Part shown: positions 23,225 to 34,954 of the stretch, in pieces
How positions within the stretch are numbered: position 1 is the stretch's first letter
Layout: every line of letters begins with the position of its first letter
Assembly (NCBI GenBank): GCA_026182355.1
Contig: JAPFBL010000540.1
Span: 105,001-169,000, forward strand
DNA: 64,000 nt
Source: Hermatobates lingyangjiaoensis
Taxonomy: Eukaryota; Arthropoda; Insecta; Hemiptera; Hermatobatidae
Direction of reading: 5' to 3'
The notes under the pieces: generated by a model
Databases searched by the model: none
The model's input: the letters and a program-made list of their open reading frames with translations, nothing else
What the model was told of the DNA's origin: nothing
Position numbers and translations under genes: made by a program

Positions 23225-23655
23225 TAGTATTGAAGAGGCTAAGGTAGCTCACTAGCTTGCATGCTCGCCTCAATTCGTAGATCAGGGATTTAATAATAAT
23301 ACTACTTGAAGAGGTCATGTAGCTCACTGGCTTGCATGCTCGCCTAAAGATTAGTAGATCAGGGATTCAATAATAATACTACTTGAAGAGGCCAAGGTAG
23401 CTCACTGGCTTGCATGCTCGCCTCAATTAGTAGATCAGGGATTCAATAATAATACTACTTGAAGAGGCCAAGATAGCTCACTGGCTTGCATGCTCGCCTC
23501 AATTCGTATATCAGGGATTCAATAATAATACTACTACTTGAAGAGGCCATGATAGCTCACTGGCTTGCATGCTCTTCTCAATTCGTAGATCAGGGATTCA
23601 ATAATAATACTACTTGAAGAGGACAAGGTAGATCACTAGCTTGCATGCTCGCCTT
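23225..23655 (+). repeat. Cluster of tRNA-like repeat units, plus orientation
   Basis: Six units of about 75 bp with AAGGTAGCTCACTGGCTTGC, ATGCTCGCCTCAATT and TAGATCAGGGATTCAATAAT. Inverted relative to 21690-22300, so the F-box exon lies between opposed arms. Confidence 0.7.
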
Positions 23656-25430
23656 CTATGTCTCTCATCTATAACACTAGACAACGCTAATCCTGCTTTG
23701 ACCTTATGTGTTTATCGGCTATACCACTAGACGATGTTAAGCCTGCTTTGACCTTATGTGTCTCTCAGCTATACCACTAGAGTATGTTAAACTTGCTTTG
23801 ACCTTATGTTTACCTTAGCCATACCACTAGAGGACGCTAAGTCTGCTTTGACCTTATGTGTATGTCAGTCATACCACTAGAGGACGCTAATCCTGTTTCG
23901 ACCTTATGTGTATGTCAGTCATACCACTAGAGGACGCTAAGTCTGCTTTGACCTTATGTGTATGTCAGTCATACCACTAGAGGACGCTAAGCCTGTTTCG
24001 ACCTTATGTGTACCTCAGCCATACCACCAGAGGACAGTAAGTCTTCTTTGATATTATGTGCACCTTTGCCTTAGCACTAGATTACGCTAATCCTACTTTG
24101 ACCATATGTACCTCAGGCATACCACCTACATTACGCTAAACCTGCTTTGATCTTATGTTTACCTTAGCCATACCACTAGGGGAGGTTAATCTTGCTTTGA
24201 CCTTATGTGTCTCTCGGCAACACCACAAGAGGACCTTAAGTCTACTTAGACCTTATGTGTACCTCACCCATGGCACTAGAGAACGTTAAACCTGCTTTGA
24301 CGTTATGTGTACTTCAGCTATACCACTAGATTACTCTAATCCTACTTTGACCTTATGTTTACCTCAGCCATACCACTAGAGGACGCTAGTCTATAGTCTG
24401 CTTTAACCTTATGTGTATGTCAGTCATACCACTAGAGGACACTAATCCTGCTTTGACCTAATGTGTACCTCCCCATACCACTAGAGAACGTTAAACCTGC
24501 TTTGACGTTATGTGTACTTCAGCTATACCACTAGATTACTCTAATCCTACTTTGACCTTATGTTTACCTCAGCCATACCACTAGATTACGCTAATCCTAC
24601 TTTGACCTTATGTTTACCTCAGCCATACCACTAGAGGACACTAATCCTGCTAAGACCTAATGTGTACCTCCCCATACCACTAGAGAACGTTAAACCTGCT
24701 TTGACGTTATGTGTACTTCAGCTATACCACTAGATTACTCTAATCCTACTTTGACCTTATGTTTACCTCAGCCATACCACTAGAGGACGCTAGTCTATAG
24801 TCTGCTTTAACCTTATGTGTATGTCAGTCATACCACTAGAGGACACTAATCCTGCTTTGACCTAATGTGTACCTCCCCATACCACTAGAGAACGTTAAAC
24901 CTGCTTTGACCTTATGTGTACTTCAGCCATACCACTAGATTACGCTAATCCTACTTTGACCTTATGTGTACCTCAGCCATACCACTAGAGGACACTAATC
25001 CTGCTTTGACCTAATGTGTACCTCCCCATACCACTAGAGAACGTTAAACCTGCTTTGACCTTATGTGTACTTCAGCCATACCACTAGATTACGCCAATCC
25101 TACTTTGACCTTATGTTTACCTCAGTCATACCACTAGAACACACTAGTCTATAGTTTGCTTTGTCCTTATGTGTATGTCAGTCATACCACTAGAGGACAC
25201 TAATCCTGCTTTGACCTAATGTGTACCTCCCCATACCACTAGAGAACGTTAAACCTGCTTTGACGTTATGTGTACTTCAGCTATACCACTAGATTACTCT
25301 AATCCTACTTTGACCTTATGTTTACCTCAGCCATACCACTAGAGGACACTAATCCTGCTTTGACCTTATGTGCATCTTAGCCATACCACTAGAGGACGTT
25401 AAGTCTGCTTTGACCTTATTCATCCTTCGG
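23656..25430. repeat. 50-bp satellite array, about 35 units
   Basis: Units such as ATACCACTAGAGGACGCTAA with CTGCTTTGACCTTATGTG; ACCACTAG at 23723 and 23773 gives the period. Blocks of several units recur as higher-order repeats from 24240 to 25380. Each unit contains TGACCTTATG, the reverse complement of an AGGTCA half-site. No coding potential. Confidence 0.9.
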
Positions 25431-25439
25431 CCTCAAAGT

Positions 25440-25930
25440 CATACCGGCTTAAAGATATTACATTGTTTGAAGCTAGACCAAACCTCGATGAAAAAAAATA
25501 AAAACAATGTTCAATATATTTGGATAGATAAGAAAACATATATATTAACTTTTAAAAGAAACACTAAAACATTTTTGTTACGTAACTCTATGAAATCGTT
25601 GTTGTGCCCAACCTTCTCCAGACATAGGTATTTTATCAATACAAGGAGTTACAAGATTGTGCTATCAGGGAACTAAAATGCAATCTAGTCGCTGTTTATC
25701 ATCAGAGTTATGTTTATAATAATATAGATCTCCCAATAAAATTCCTTTTGGTTATAAAATTCATGGTTTAACAGCTGTTTGGCTTTTTGCCAGCTACGCA
25801 CAAGAGTAAAGGAAAGAAATGAAAATGGAAATAAATGCTTTTATTGAATCAAAATTATGTTACACAATACTTAGTTTTACAAAAAAAAATAGATAATACA
25901 TACAAGTATGTAATATTACATATATAATAT
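25440..25930. other. No gene seen
   Basis: AT-rich; the plus-strand frame of about 100 codons (25368-25676) starts in the satellite and resembles nothing known to me. Confidence 0.45.
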
Positions 25931-25934
25931 ATCA

Positions 25935-26105
25935 ATGATCAAACCACAATAAGAAATGGGAAAACAAGACTAAGATCTTTCAACCGTAACAAGCCGTCTT
26001 CGTCAGAGTCAAAAACCCAACTGAACGACTCTGACGAAGACCGCTTGTTACGATTGAAAGATCTTAGTCTTGTTTTCCCATTTCTTATTTTGGTTTGATC
26101 ATTGA
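25935..26105. repeat. PLE-derived palindrome, family A
   Basis: Inverted repeat with family A HHRs at 25972-26006 (minus) and 26031-26065 (plus), the latter with CGATT in place of CGGTT in stem II. The right arm continues into TTTCACGTGTTTATGTGAAA. Confidence 0.75.
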
Positions 26106-26152
26106 TTGTTATTTCACGTGTTTATGTGAAACCCTTTTTATATAATATATAC

Positions 26153-26420
26153 ATGATCAAACCACAATAAGAAAATGGGAAAACAAGACTTAAGATCTTT
26201 CAACCGTAACAAGCGGTCTTCGTCAGAGTTAAAATCCCAACTCTTTGTAGAAAATATCTGGTGTGGGGTTGAGAAGAGTGGGAGGCCAGGACTGGGATCT
26301 TTCTCCCTTGGAGTCAGCCCAACTTAGTTGGATTTTTGGTTTTGACGAAGACCGCTTGTTATGGTTGAAAGATCTTAGTCTTGTTTTTCCATTTAATATT
26401 GTGATTTGATCGTATAATAT
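26153..26420. repeat. PLE-derived palindrome, family A, with unique centre
   Basis: HHR at 26192-26226 (minus) and a decayed plus copy at 26342-26376 (C3 to T). The centre holds about 110 bp, part of which (GGGTTGAGAAGAGTGGGAGG) is the reverse complement of the PLE 3' untranslated region at about 27622-27644, so it derives from that element's tail. Confidence 0.65.
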
Positions 26421-26450
26421 ATACATATGTAAAACATCTAATACTAGACT

Positions 26451-27087
26451 CAGTGGCGTACCTAGGGGGGGGGGGGGGGGGGGGTGCGGTCCGCACGGGG
26501 CGGCACTTACCTAGGGGCGGCATTTTTTATATTTACTCATAGTTGTAAAAAGCAACTTATTCATTTCATATTTATTTTCTTTCTTGAATAACAAATGATT
26601 ATTATGATTATTGTAAGTTTAATATTTGATTTCAGCAGTATAGGTTGGAAAATTCTGTTCCCAACATTCTAATTTTGTTAAGAATTTTTTTAACAATTTC
26701 AATCAGTGTCGCCAGTTGCGAAAGAAGCTTCTCAAAATTGAAGTTGATAAAAAATTATCTTCGTTCTACAATGAGTCAATTAAGACTACAAAATCTTGCA
26801 ATATTGTCAATAGAACAAGAAATTACAAATAATATAAATTTTGAGAGCATTATACACGATTTTTCTAGTATGAAAGCTAGAAGAGTAGATATTATATAAA
26901 TATGTTTACGAGTACATACAAATATGTCTAAGAAATTTACTCTGTGTATTAATTAATATTGATTAAATAACTTAATAATTTATTTATGTGTATTAATTTA
27001 TAAAAACCACTATTTGATTAACTTATAATAGAAAGGGCGGCAAACTGGAGATTGCCCCGGGCGGCAAAAGTTCTAGGTACGTCACTG
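26451..27087 (+). mobile_element. hAT transposon, internally deleted, exact 8-bp TSD
   Basis: Starts CAGTGGCGTACCTAG and ends CTAGGTACGTCACTG, 15-bp inverted ends with one mismatch. The flanks are exact 8-bp copies of ACTAGACT (26443-26450 and 27088-27095). A G-run follows the left end. It contains only the last transposase exon. Confidence 0.92.
26633..26899 (+). pseudogene. hAT transposase C-terminal exon
   Basis: After an acceptor-like TTTGATTTCAG the frame reads into VPNILILLRIFLTISISVAS, CERSFSKLKLIKNYLRSTMS, QLRLQNLAILSIE. This is the hAT dimerisation region (VAS-ERSFSKLK-IK-LRS motif), close to ZMYM/ZBED-type transposases. The N-terminal BED finger and catalytic core are missing, so it is not autonomous. 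The frame is intact to its stop at 26897-26899. Confidence 0.85.
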
Positions 27088-27114
27088 ACTAGACTACCCT
27101 TGACCCTTTGTGTC

Positions 27115-27514
27115 TCTCAGAATATAGTGTTTTCTAATCGTAATAATGTGGGTAATATGTTAATAAAAAACTCTCCCAGCGAATTGGAGTCCGGTGGTAT
27201 TTATAAAATTCCGTGCAAAAATTGCCATAAAATTTATATTGGTCTAACTGGTAAATCATTAAAGACACGTGTAAAGACACAGACAGGAAAAAAGTAGTGC
27301 CTTATTCTTGCATATAAAAAATTATAATCATCATATTGATTGGACAGGAGCTAAATTTATTACCTATGAAAAATCAATGTTGTTAAGAAATATTATTGAA
27401 TCGTCTCTAATTAAATTTAATAAATCAAATATTATAAACATTAGTAACGGTCGCTTCAAAATGGATACTTTCGTCACGAGGGCAATAGCCTCTTCTAAGA
27501 GGGTTGACAGCTAG
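27115..27514 (+). pseudogene. PLE C-terminus with GIY-YIG endonuclease, frameshifted
   Basis: The first frame holds GGIYKIPCKNCHKIYIGLTG, the GIY-YIG core with its CxxC pair, then KSLKTRVK. After a shift near 27270-27310 the second frame continues NHHIDWTGAKFITYEK and LLRNIIESSLIKF to a stop at 27512-27514. This is the endonuclease that lets Penelope-like elements cut target DNA for reverse transcription. The RT domain is absent (5' truncated). It is followed at 27690 by a family A HHR, which links family A to this PLE. Confidence 0.8.
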
Positions 27515-27689
27515 TGGATAGTTTTTTTACTCTTTCTTAATGTACTCCTTTGTTTCCCCAAACATCCCTTTCTGGACATTAGTCCTTTCCTGCGCTTTCA
27601 CCCTTTTAAAATACCACTCTTCCCTCCCACTCTTCTCAACCCCTCACCAGATGTTTTCTGTATCTATTGTTTCAGTTGGGTTTTTGACT

Positions 27690-27724
27690 CTGACGAAGAC
27701 CGCTTGTTACGGTTGAAAGATCTT
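27690..27724 (+). ncRNA. Hammerhead ribozyme, family A, downstream of PLE ORF
   Basis: Complete core: CTGACGA, GACCG/CGGTT, GAAAGATCTT, stem I GACT/AGTC. It lies about 175 bp after the PLE stop codon, where a pseudo-LTR would begin. Confidence 0.75.
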
Positions 27725-27859
27725 AGTCTTGTTTTCCCATTTTCCTGTTGTGGTTTGATCATTGATTGTCTTTTCACGTGTTTATGTGAAATCTTTATAT
27801 CAGAATATATATTTAAATATCTAATGTTAGGAAACGAATTAAGTCTCCACAGAAAAAAG

Positions 27860-28090
27860 TCTATTACTATAAACTAAATAACGCGTTTCGAATACTTGAT
27901 GTTCTTCTTCAGGTTACATCTTCTCTGAAGAGCAGAGCAGATGTAACCTGAAGAAGACCATCAAGTGATCGAAACGCCCTGCTCTTCAGAAGGAGATGTA
28001 ACCTGAAGAAGAACATAAAGTGTTCGAAACGCGTTGTTTAGTTTCTAGTAATAAACTTTTTTGCGTGGAAACTTAATACTTTTCTTAACA
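27860..28090. repeat. PLE-derived unit with three HHR motifs
   Basis: One minus-strand HHR (27880-27912) faces two plus-strand copies in tandem (27948-27975 and 28003-28035). The last reads CTGAAGA, A, GAACA/TGTTC, GAAACGCGTT with self-complementary ACGCGT. The tandem pair is about 55 bp apart, the only clear direct HHR tandem in the window. Confidence 0.7.
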
Positions 28091-28148
28091 TGAGTAAATA
28101 CCACACTATAACAGATTGCACAGTTATGAATTATAAATATCTAGTACG

Positions 28149-29705
28149 AGTCTACCCGTGACCCTTTGTGTCACTCAGAAATTATAGCAATAGTTATTGA
28201 AATAAATTCACTCAACATGATTGACAGGGATAATTTTAATCGTTGTTTCTTGTTATTAAGGCACGGAAACAGATTATTATATGACCCAAGCTTTTGATAT
28301 AGTATTCTTAACATGATTCAAGATAAATACACAGTAAGTATATTTAGCAAATTAAAATTCGTTTAAAAGTAAAAAAAATAATTTATTTTATCATATAAAT
28401 AATAAAACATCGATGTTATATACACAATCAAATATATTTAAAACAAACAAAACTTTTAAAATGAAATATTCAATTTATTTACCTAACATAAAATAGCATT
28501 AATGAAAGAAATGTGTCTTTATAATATTACCTTAGAACATCGTATTTATCTGACAGTTGTGTTCAAGTTTGTTTCTAAAATTATTCATTTTTAACCTTTA
28601 ATGTATTAGTTTATTATAAATTTGCTACATTTATTTATAATACATTTGCAGTACTGTCATCAGTACTGCCTCTAGGACTACTCTGGCTCCATGCCTTTAC
28701 CAGTGTTTATATTTTAAATTAATTTTTTTGTTACATTTATATGTATTACATTTTTACTACTATCATCGGCAAGCACGCAAGCAAGTGACTACCGTGGCCC
28801 CATGCCTTAGGATTACCAGTGCTTATATTACGCAATTATCCAATTAAAAAAAACAATGGTTTTGTTACATTTATATACAATACATTTGCACTACTGTTAT
28901 CGGCGAGCACGCAAGACACTTACTACCTTGCTCCAATTTTGGAATATACTGAAAATTTTCTTTTATTTACCATTAATCAGGTATTATAATATATATTTAA
29001 TGTCAGGTCTCTATCTCCACGGGAAATGGGTGAACAAATAAACGAACAAACTTACGAACTTTATATACTCGTATAGAGATGTAACAAAAAAATTTTTTTT
29101 TAATTGAATATTTGTGTAATATAAACACTGGTAATAAAATAAAGGTATGGAGCTATAGTAGCTCAGAGGCTTGCGTGCTCCCTGATGACAGTAGTGAAAA
29201 TGTATTACAAATAAATGTAACAAATATATCATAAACTATTACATTAGGGGTTAAAAATGAATAATTTTAGAAACAAACTTGAACACAACTGTCAGATAAA
29301 ATACGAATGTTCTAAGGTAATATTATAAAGACACATTCCTTTCATTAATTTTACTTTATGTTAGGTAAATAAATTGAATATTTCAATTTATAAGGTTTGT
29401 TTGTTTTAAATATATTTCATTGTGTATATAACTTGAATTGATGATTTATTTATTTATGCCATAAAATAAATGATTTTTTCTTTTACTTTTAAATGATTTT
29501 TATTTTGCTAAATATACTTACTGTGTATATATCTTGAATCATGTTAACAATACTATACCGAAAGCTTGGGCCATATAAGAATCTGTTTCTGTGTCTTAAT
29601 AACAAGAAACAACAATTAAAATTATCCCTGTCAATCATGTTGAGTGAATTTATTTCAATAACTATTGTTATAATTTCTGAGTGACACAAAGGGTCACGGT
29701 AGTCT
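28149..29705. mobile_element. Foldback element, arms about 500 bp
   Basis: The left end AGTCTACCCGTGACCCTTTG is inverted at the right end (AAAGGGTCACGGTAGTCT). The arms match through TTCAAGTTTGTTTCTAAAAT near 28565 and its complement near 29260. The centre holds tRNA-like fragments (CGAGCACGCAAG). Partial copies at 2880 and 40305. No transposase. Confidence 0.65.
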
Positions 29706-29719
29706 AGTTTGAACATAAA

Positions 29720-30280
29720 AACACAGAAATAGGGAATTATAATCATCACCACACCAACATCAAGGTTAAATAGCTTTCATATTTCTCATAATAGTGGTAT
29801 TTAACAGAATACCAGTAATAAAATAATAGATTTAGTCAGCCAGATGCATGGATTGAAGGCTATAACCTACAAATATAATCTACTAAGGCTATAGGAGGAT
29901 AGAACCTACGGGAGGTTACAACTTCTATACTCAGGGCTGTCTTTAGAGCTAAATGACATGAAATACACTAATTTATCAATAAAGGTTTGAATCAACTATA
30001 AAGATTATTACTTTTTGTTTCATAATATTTAGGAATGAATATACTTTGAATGATCAAAGTATTAAAATATTCTTTATTATTTTCTATTGTAGTGCAATCA
30101 GTTATTATGTGGTATTTACTCATTGTAGGGTAAAAATCTATGAAATGGTCTCCACATATAAATTTTTTTTTTTATTATTTTTTCTTTAACAAGGTTTTGT
30201 CGAGCTATTCAATGTGAAAAGACGCTGGACCGAAGTAAGATAAAAACAAATAGCACGGAATTTATAATCAAACAATAATC
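29720..30280. other. No gene seen; one PLE-like fragment
   Basis: 30100-30170 (ATGTGGTATTTACTCATTGT, then TGAAATGGTCTCCACATATA) matches sequence flanking the PLE fragment at 11130-11480. Nothing else is recognised. Confidence 0.45.
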
Positions 30281-30755
30281 TGATGTTCACAAAAGTGGTT
30301 CTTGAGGATTTTGGTCATAAAAATTCAACTCCTGATTATATGCCAACGTTTCGCCAAAAGTTGTTTGTCATTTTCAAGGCTAAAAAACAATTAAATACTA
30401 ACCATTCAACAGAAAACAAACAAAAAATTCAGTAACGAGAGAACCATAAAAAGATCATAAAATACCCAGTTTTCTTAGGTTTAAACAACAAATGTTTGTT
30501 TTTAAATAATGAATAACTCTGAGTATTTTATTATCCTTTTCCTTATCCTTCTCTTGTTACTGAATTCTTTGTTCTTTGGTTCGTTTTCTGTTGGTTGGTA
30601 TTTCGTGGATGTATTTGTCTTGCTTTACGTATAAATGTTAATAAATTGTTTTTTAGCCTTGAAAATGCTAAAAAAACTTTTGGCGAAACGTCAGCATATA
30701 ATCAGGAGTTGAATTTTTTTATGAACAAAATCCTCAAGAACCACTTTTGTGAACT
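30280..30755. repeat. PLE-derived palindrome, family M
   Basis: Arms about 190 bp. HHR-like cores at 30345-30377 (minus) and 30659-30692 (plus): TTGAAAA, T, GCTAAAA/TTTTGGC, GAAACGTC. Core positions C3 and G8 are altered, so probably inactive. The right arm runs into a frame with ATGAACAAAATCCTCAAGAA (MNKILKNHFCELEK), PLE N-terminal-like. Confidence 0.55.
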
Positions 30756-31279
30756 TGAAAAGACAGTGATTGAGAAGCTATATCAATATTCTGATGTTTA
30801 TATGTGATAATGAATCTGTGTTTATGACTTGGCGGTAACTATGTCAGAATAGTTTGACGGTAGAGTCAAATTCATATTATTACGCCATATACGACAATTT
30901 AATGCAAAGAGGGATGGATATTCTATTGGAAACTTTACCAGTCAAATTCTGATAGACATAAATATCAAAAAATTAGTAGGCATCAAAATCAAAGATTAAT
31001 CTAAATCAAGGCCTGATTCTTTGGAGTATTTTTGAACAAAATAAGTAATCGTGTTCCTTGTTTGTGTGTTGCGACTTTAGTAATGGGTAAAACACGTGTA
31101 TGAACGATGTTAATGAACCAAAAAAGAGGTTTATTACTGCATGAATCAAATTTAAATTAGATATGAAGTTATAAATGATAAAAAAATATAAAGAAAGTGC
31201 GTGGTATGTACTCAGATTGAAATATTTTCATAACTAGTGACTTTAAAGAAAATCTGTTGCTACTTTTGTATGCTGCATA

Positions 31280-31480
31280 CCAAAGGGACCAGAGTAGCCC
31301 AGTGGTTAACGTACTCGCCTCTGAACTGATAGGACCGGGGTTCGATCTTCACCTGGCCCTCGATTTCTTTACGCGGGAGGTGAATAAATCTGAGTACATC
31401 GTCCCTCGGAGAGTACGTTAAGCCGTCGGTTCCGAGACTGTACGATGTCATGTACTCCTCCTACTGGAAATACACTTGAG
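31280..31480 (+). mobile_element. tRNA-derived SINE, partial
   Basis: ACCAGAGTAGCCCAGTGGTT (box A) and CGGGGTTCGATCTTC (box B), then the CTCGATTTC and GAGGTGAATAAATCTGAG body up to ACACTTGAGTTA. The tail is missing and a second SINE follows. Confidence 0.7.
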
Positions 31481-31496
31481 TTAACCAAAATTTAGG

Positions 31497-31830
31497 AGGT
31501 CAGGCTAGCTCAGTGGTTACGTGTTCGCCTCTGGACTGATAGGACCGGGGTTCAATCCTCACCTGGCCCTCTATTTATTCATGCGGGAGGTGAATAAATC
31601 TGAGCGCGTCGTCCCTCTGAGAAGGACGTTAAACTGTCGGTCCCGAGCCTGTACGATGTCAGGTACTCGTTAAAGATCCCTACTCTAAATACACTTGAGT
31701 TAGGCAAAATTTAGTACTCCCACTGTAGAATCAATCTTCATTGTGTGGTATCACAAAGAGCCAATGCTCGGCCTACGTGTGTTCTCTTGTGGAACTGCCA
31801 CTGCAACCTAACCTAACCTAACTAAAACTT
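31497..31830 (+). mobile_element. tRNA-derived SINE, full length (reference copy)
   Basis: Head AGGCTAGCTCAGTGGTTACG and GGGGTTCAATCCTCACCTGG; body CATGCGGGAGGTGAATAAAT; tail GTGTGGTATCACAAAGAG to AACCTAACCTAACC. CCAGG/CCTGG pairing near the head looks like an acceptor-stem remnant. The last 100 bp match the 3' end of the LINE at 38690-39280. Confidence 0.8.
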
Positions 31831-32647
31831 AGGACTTCCAATGTAGAATCAAACAAAAAGCCGTTAAACTGCCGACGTTATCACCCGCTAGGGGATTGGC
31901 AGTACAAAAAAAACCTGATAATGTTTCATCTATTTTCACTTCATTCCATTGGTGTAAATTATAATTATTTATTAATTAAAAAGTAATTACCTTTAATTAG
32001 TAGCAAATGTTTAAAACTCTTTTAAAGTGAAATTTTCGTTAGTATTCCATAGTTTTATTTTGATAAATTCTTATTCACTTGAAATTAATGTATAATACGA
32101 AATGATAAAGTACGTAAAACAGTACTTTAAAGAACATCTTCAAGCACATTTCATTTGGCTATATAATATTTCCACATTTATGCCACATAGGTATGAACAA
32201 TCACAAATTCTCAGGAATCTAAGAACACATAGAAATAAATAAATAACTGGAATTAATTTGTTTCATACTGATAAAAAATGAACTTCGAAGGTAAATGGCG
32301 ATTGAACTGAAAAACAGCCTAGTAAAACTATAATGGCAAGAGAAAGTTAAGATTGTATTGTTGTGTTGGCGGTTAATACAGCCAATTAAATGTCATGACT
32401 GTGGGATGCGCAGACAGGTTGAGCCGTGACGTCACATTGAACAGATATCGATATGTAACTTGACTAATAGATCGACTGCCAGCAGGCGGGATATCATTGT
32501 GAACTTTAACCGACATTTCTGAAACACAACCATGCTTTAAATTCAGGACAGCAGCAATGCAGTAACTTCAATTTGTACAATCATTTTGTACTAAATAGTA
32601 CAATCATTTGATGTTGTTTAATCATGGTGAGTATTCATTATTATGTA

Positions 32648-33366
32648 CAGTAAACCCTCATTTTTCCCGGATAATGGGGACCGAAGACACCCGCGAATAA
32701 TGGACGCGCCTTTATAAAAGCCTCTAAAGCTCAAACAACGACCTTTCCAACAGAGAGAGTCTCCTGACCTTACTGAATACTGTACTGTGTTGTAAATAAA
32801 AATGAAAAACAAAAAGGAAAAAATAAGAAATAATTAATAAAAAAAATTACGTCTTTACCGACTATAAGAGAGAAAGAAAGAGTGAATTACACCCTTAATG
32901 TATTGTACAGTAAATAATAATGCAAGTAAATAAAATAAAAAAATTCCTAACTATCCTTTATTGTAATTTATAGATGAAAAGGCCTATTTTTTGACTTCTA
33001 TTTTTTGATATTTTGATTATTCTCTTGTTACAATTGATTATGTTTTAAATATTTTTCATTAATTTTTAGTCTTTATTGAATATTTTTTAATAGCTTTTAT
33101 TAACCTTTAATTTAATCTTGTAGAATATATTTTGATCCAGCAAGTCACTGGTTGTTTGATATCTTTCTCGATCATACAAGAAGAATCCTGTATATTTTCT
33201 TCTCTAATACTAACTACTGTACTTTTTCATTACGAGTTGTATATTTTTTTATTTTTTACTGCAATTACAGTTGAATATTTTTTTATATTTTTTAATTGAA
33301 CATTTCAGGACTTCGCGAAACACTGAATCCGTGAAAACTGAACCGCAAACTAGCGAGGGTTTATTG
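32648..33366. mobile_element. Tigger/pogo-like MITE with TA duplication
   Basis: Starts CAGTAAACCCTC and ends GAGGGTTTATTG, inverted with one mismatch, between TA dinucleotides (32646-32647 and 33367-33368). This matches the end form and target of pogo/Tigger elements of the Tc1/mariner superfamily. No transposase; the frame at 33271-33471 is fortuitous. Related copy at 6440-7310. Confidence 0.8.
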
Positions 33367-34025
33367 TATATCGTATTAGATCAGTACTGTGAAGAAGGTA
33401 ACAGTGAAGGTCGATCTTATATCATAGGATTAATGTGTTGTTTTAAAGTAAAATATAGTATAACAAAATAAACTTCTTTTCGTTTTTTTTTGTATGATCA
33501 ATTTGGTTTATAAATAATATATTTATAATTAATTTACTACTTTTGACAAAAGTGATTCTAGAAAGAAATGTGACGTAACTTTTCACGCAAACTATTATTT
33601 TATTTTGAACAGAAATTAAATGTCATCACTAAGTCATGTTAGTGTACTTAAAAATTAATTAGAATTACTAAATTCTTTGGACAAATAAAATAAACAACTA
33701 GCAGACCCTGCGCGAGCTTCCTACCAACTCTTAGTGAATGTCGTGTTACCAGCAGCTTTTTCAACGAACATGTCATGTACATTTATACTTAGTACAAATT
33801 ACTAAGTATATTTTACTTAAGTAGTGTTTTCACTAAAATATCTGAAAAAGATAAGTCAAAAACATCAGATAATTGATTCCATGATATATTAAACAATTAG
33901 AATATTGATGGTGAACTTTAATTACCTGTTTATTACTTCGCGATGTAAAAAAATATTCTGCCAATATATTTTTTTTTGCAGTGCTTGTAAATATACAACA
34001 TTTTTTGTTTTATATTAGAAATAGG

Positions 34026-34281
34026 TAAAACCGTCATACCTTGTAAGATGATCATGGAGTTGGAGCGCTTTCGGACGTTGTCCATCTTCGATCGCAACAA
34101 ACCTCCTGAGCTGTTATATAGGGTGGTGGGGGGGGGGGGGGGGTAAATAATAATATCAGGATAGCAGTGGACTTGACAGTTAACCAATCACCTATATAAC
34201 AGCTCAGTAGGTTTGTTGCGATCGAAGATGGACAACGTCCGAAAGCTCTCCAACTCCAGGATCATCTTACGAGGTTTTACC
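34026..34281. repeat. PLE-derived palindrome, AGCGCU family
   Basis: HHR-like cores at 34063-34090 (minus; GAAAGCGCTC with self-complementary AGCGCT) and 34222-34248 (plus; GAAAGCTCTC). Stem II is GGAC/GTCC with loop AAC. The core start is TCGAAGA, so C3 and U4 deviate. A G-run marks the right side of the centre. Confidence 0.65.
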
Positions 34282-34314
34282 AATTTTTAATAAAAATCAT
34301 ATTAACTTCAGTGG

Positions 34315-34640
34315 TGGGGGCAGGCTAGCTCAGTGGTTACGTGCTCACCTCTGAACTGATAGGACCGGGGTTCAATCCTCACCTGGCCCTCGATTAATTC
34401 ACGCGGGAGGTGAATAAATCTGAGCACGTCGTCCCTCGGAGAAGGACGTTAAACCGTCTGGTCGCGAGCCTGTACGATGTCAGGTACTCGTTAAAGATCC
34501 CTACTCTAAATACATTTGAGTTAGGCAAAATTTAGGACTCCCACTGTAGAATCAATCTTTCATTGTGTGGTATCACAAAGGGCCAATGCTTGGCCTAAGT
34601 GTGTTCCCTTGTGGAACTGCCACTGCAACATAACCTAACT
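34315..34640 (+). mobile_element. tRNA-derived SINE, near full length
   Basis: Same order as the 31497 copy: CAGGCTAGCTCAGTGGTTAC, GGGGTTCAATCCTC, CGCGGGAGGTGAATAAATC, and a tail with GGGCCAATGCTTGGCC and AACATAACCTAAC. Confidence 0.8.
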
Positions 34641-34678
34641 TCAGTGGTATTAACAATATGCATGTATTTTTTGTTTTC

Positions 34679-34954
34679 CTATCTGGTGCAAGAACAAATA
34701 AATTTGATGGTTTTCCAACTCGTGAACACCCCATGTACAGACTGTCCATGTGAGAAGCATGGATTTATCAAATTTAATCGACATACTTGCAATGATTGTC
34801 CCTGTGCTTTGTTAATGGTCATTGTAAAGGCTAGTCGTACAGGAAACTGTAGACGTTTGAATTCAAATGCAGTATCCGTTGTTATCATAGGAATGCGTGG
34901 TAGTAGTACATGGTGTTTTCTATTTAAAATGGTTGCCTCAATTATGTTATTCAT
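34679..34954 (-). pseudogene. Helitron helicase C-terminal fragment
   Basis: Minus strand: VLLPRIPMITTDTAFEFKRL, then QFPVRLAFTMTINKAQGQSL, QVCRLNLINPCFSHGQ. This is the last part of the Pif1-like helicase of Helitron Rep/Hel proteins, including the INKAQGQS motif. After a one-base shift it continues LYMGCSRVGKPSNLFVLAPD. Upstream, LCNGTK is also recognisable at about 35015. Frameshifted and truncated. Confidence 0.85.

Noticed and set aside
34110..34145. G-quadruplex-forming G-run at 34124-34143
   Set aside because: A simple homopolymer inside a palindrome; such runs also occur in hAT copies here and are better explained by slippage or assembly.
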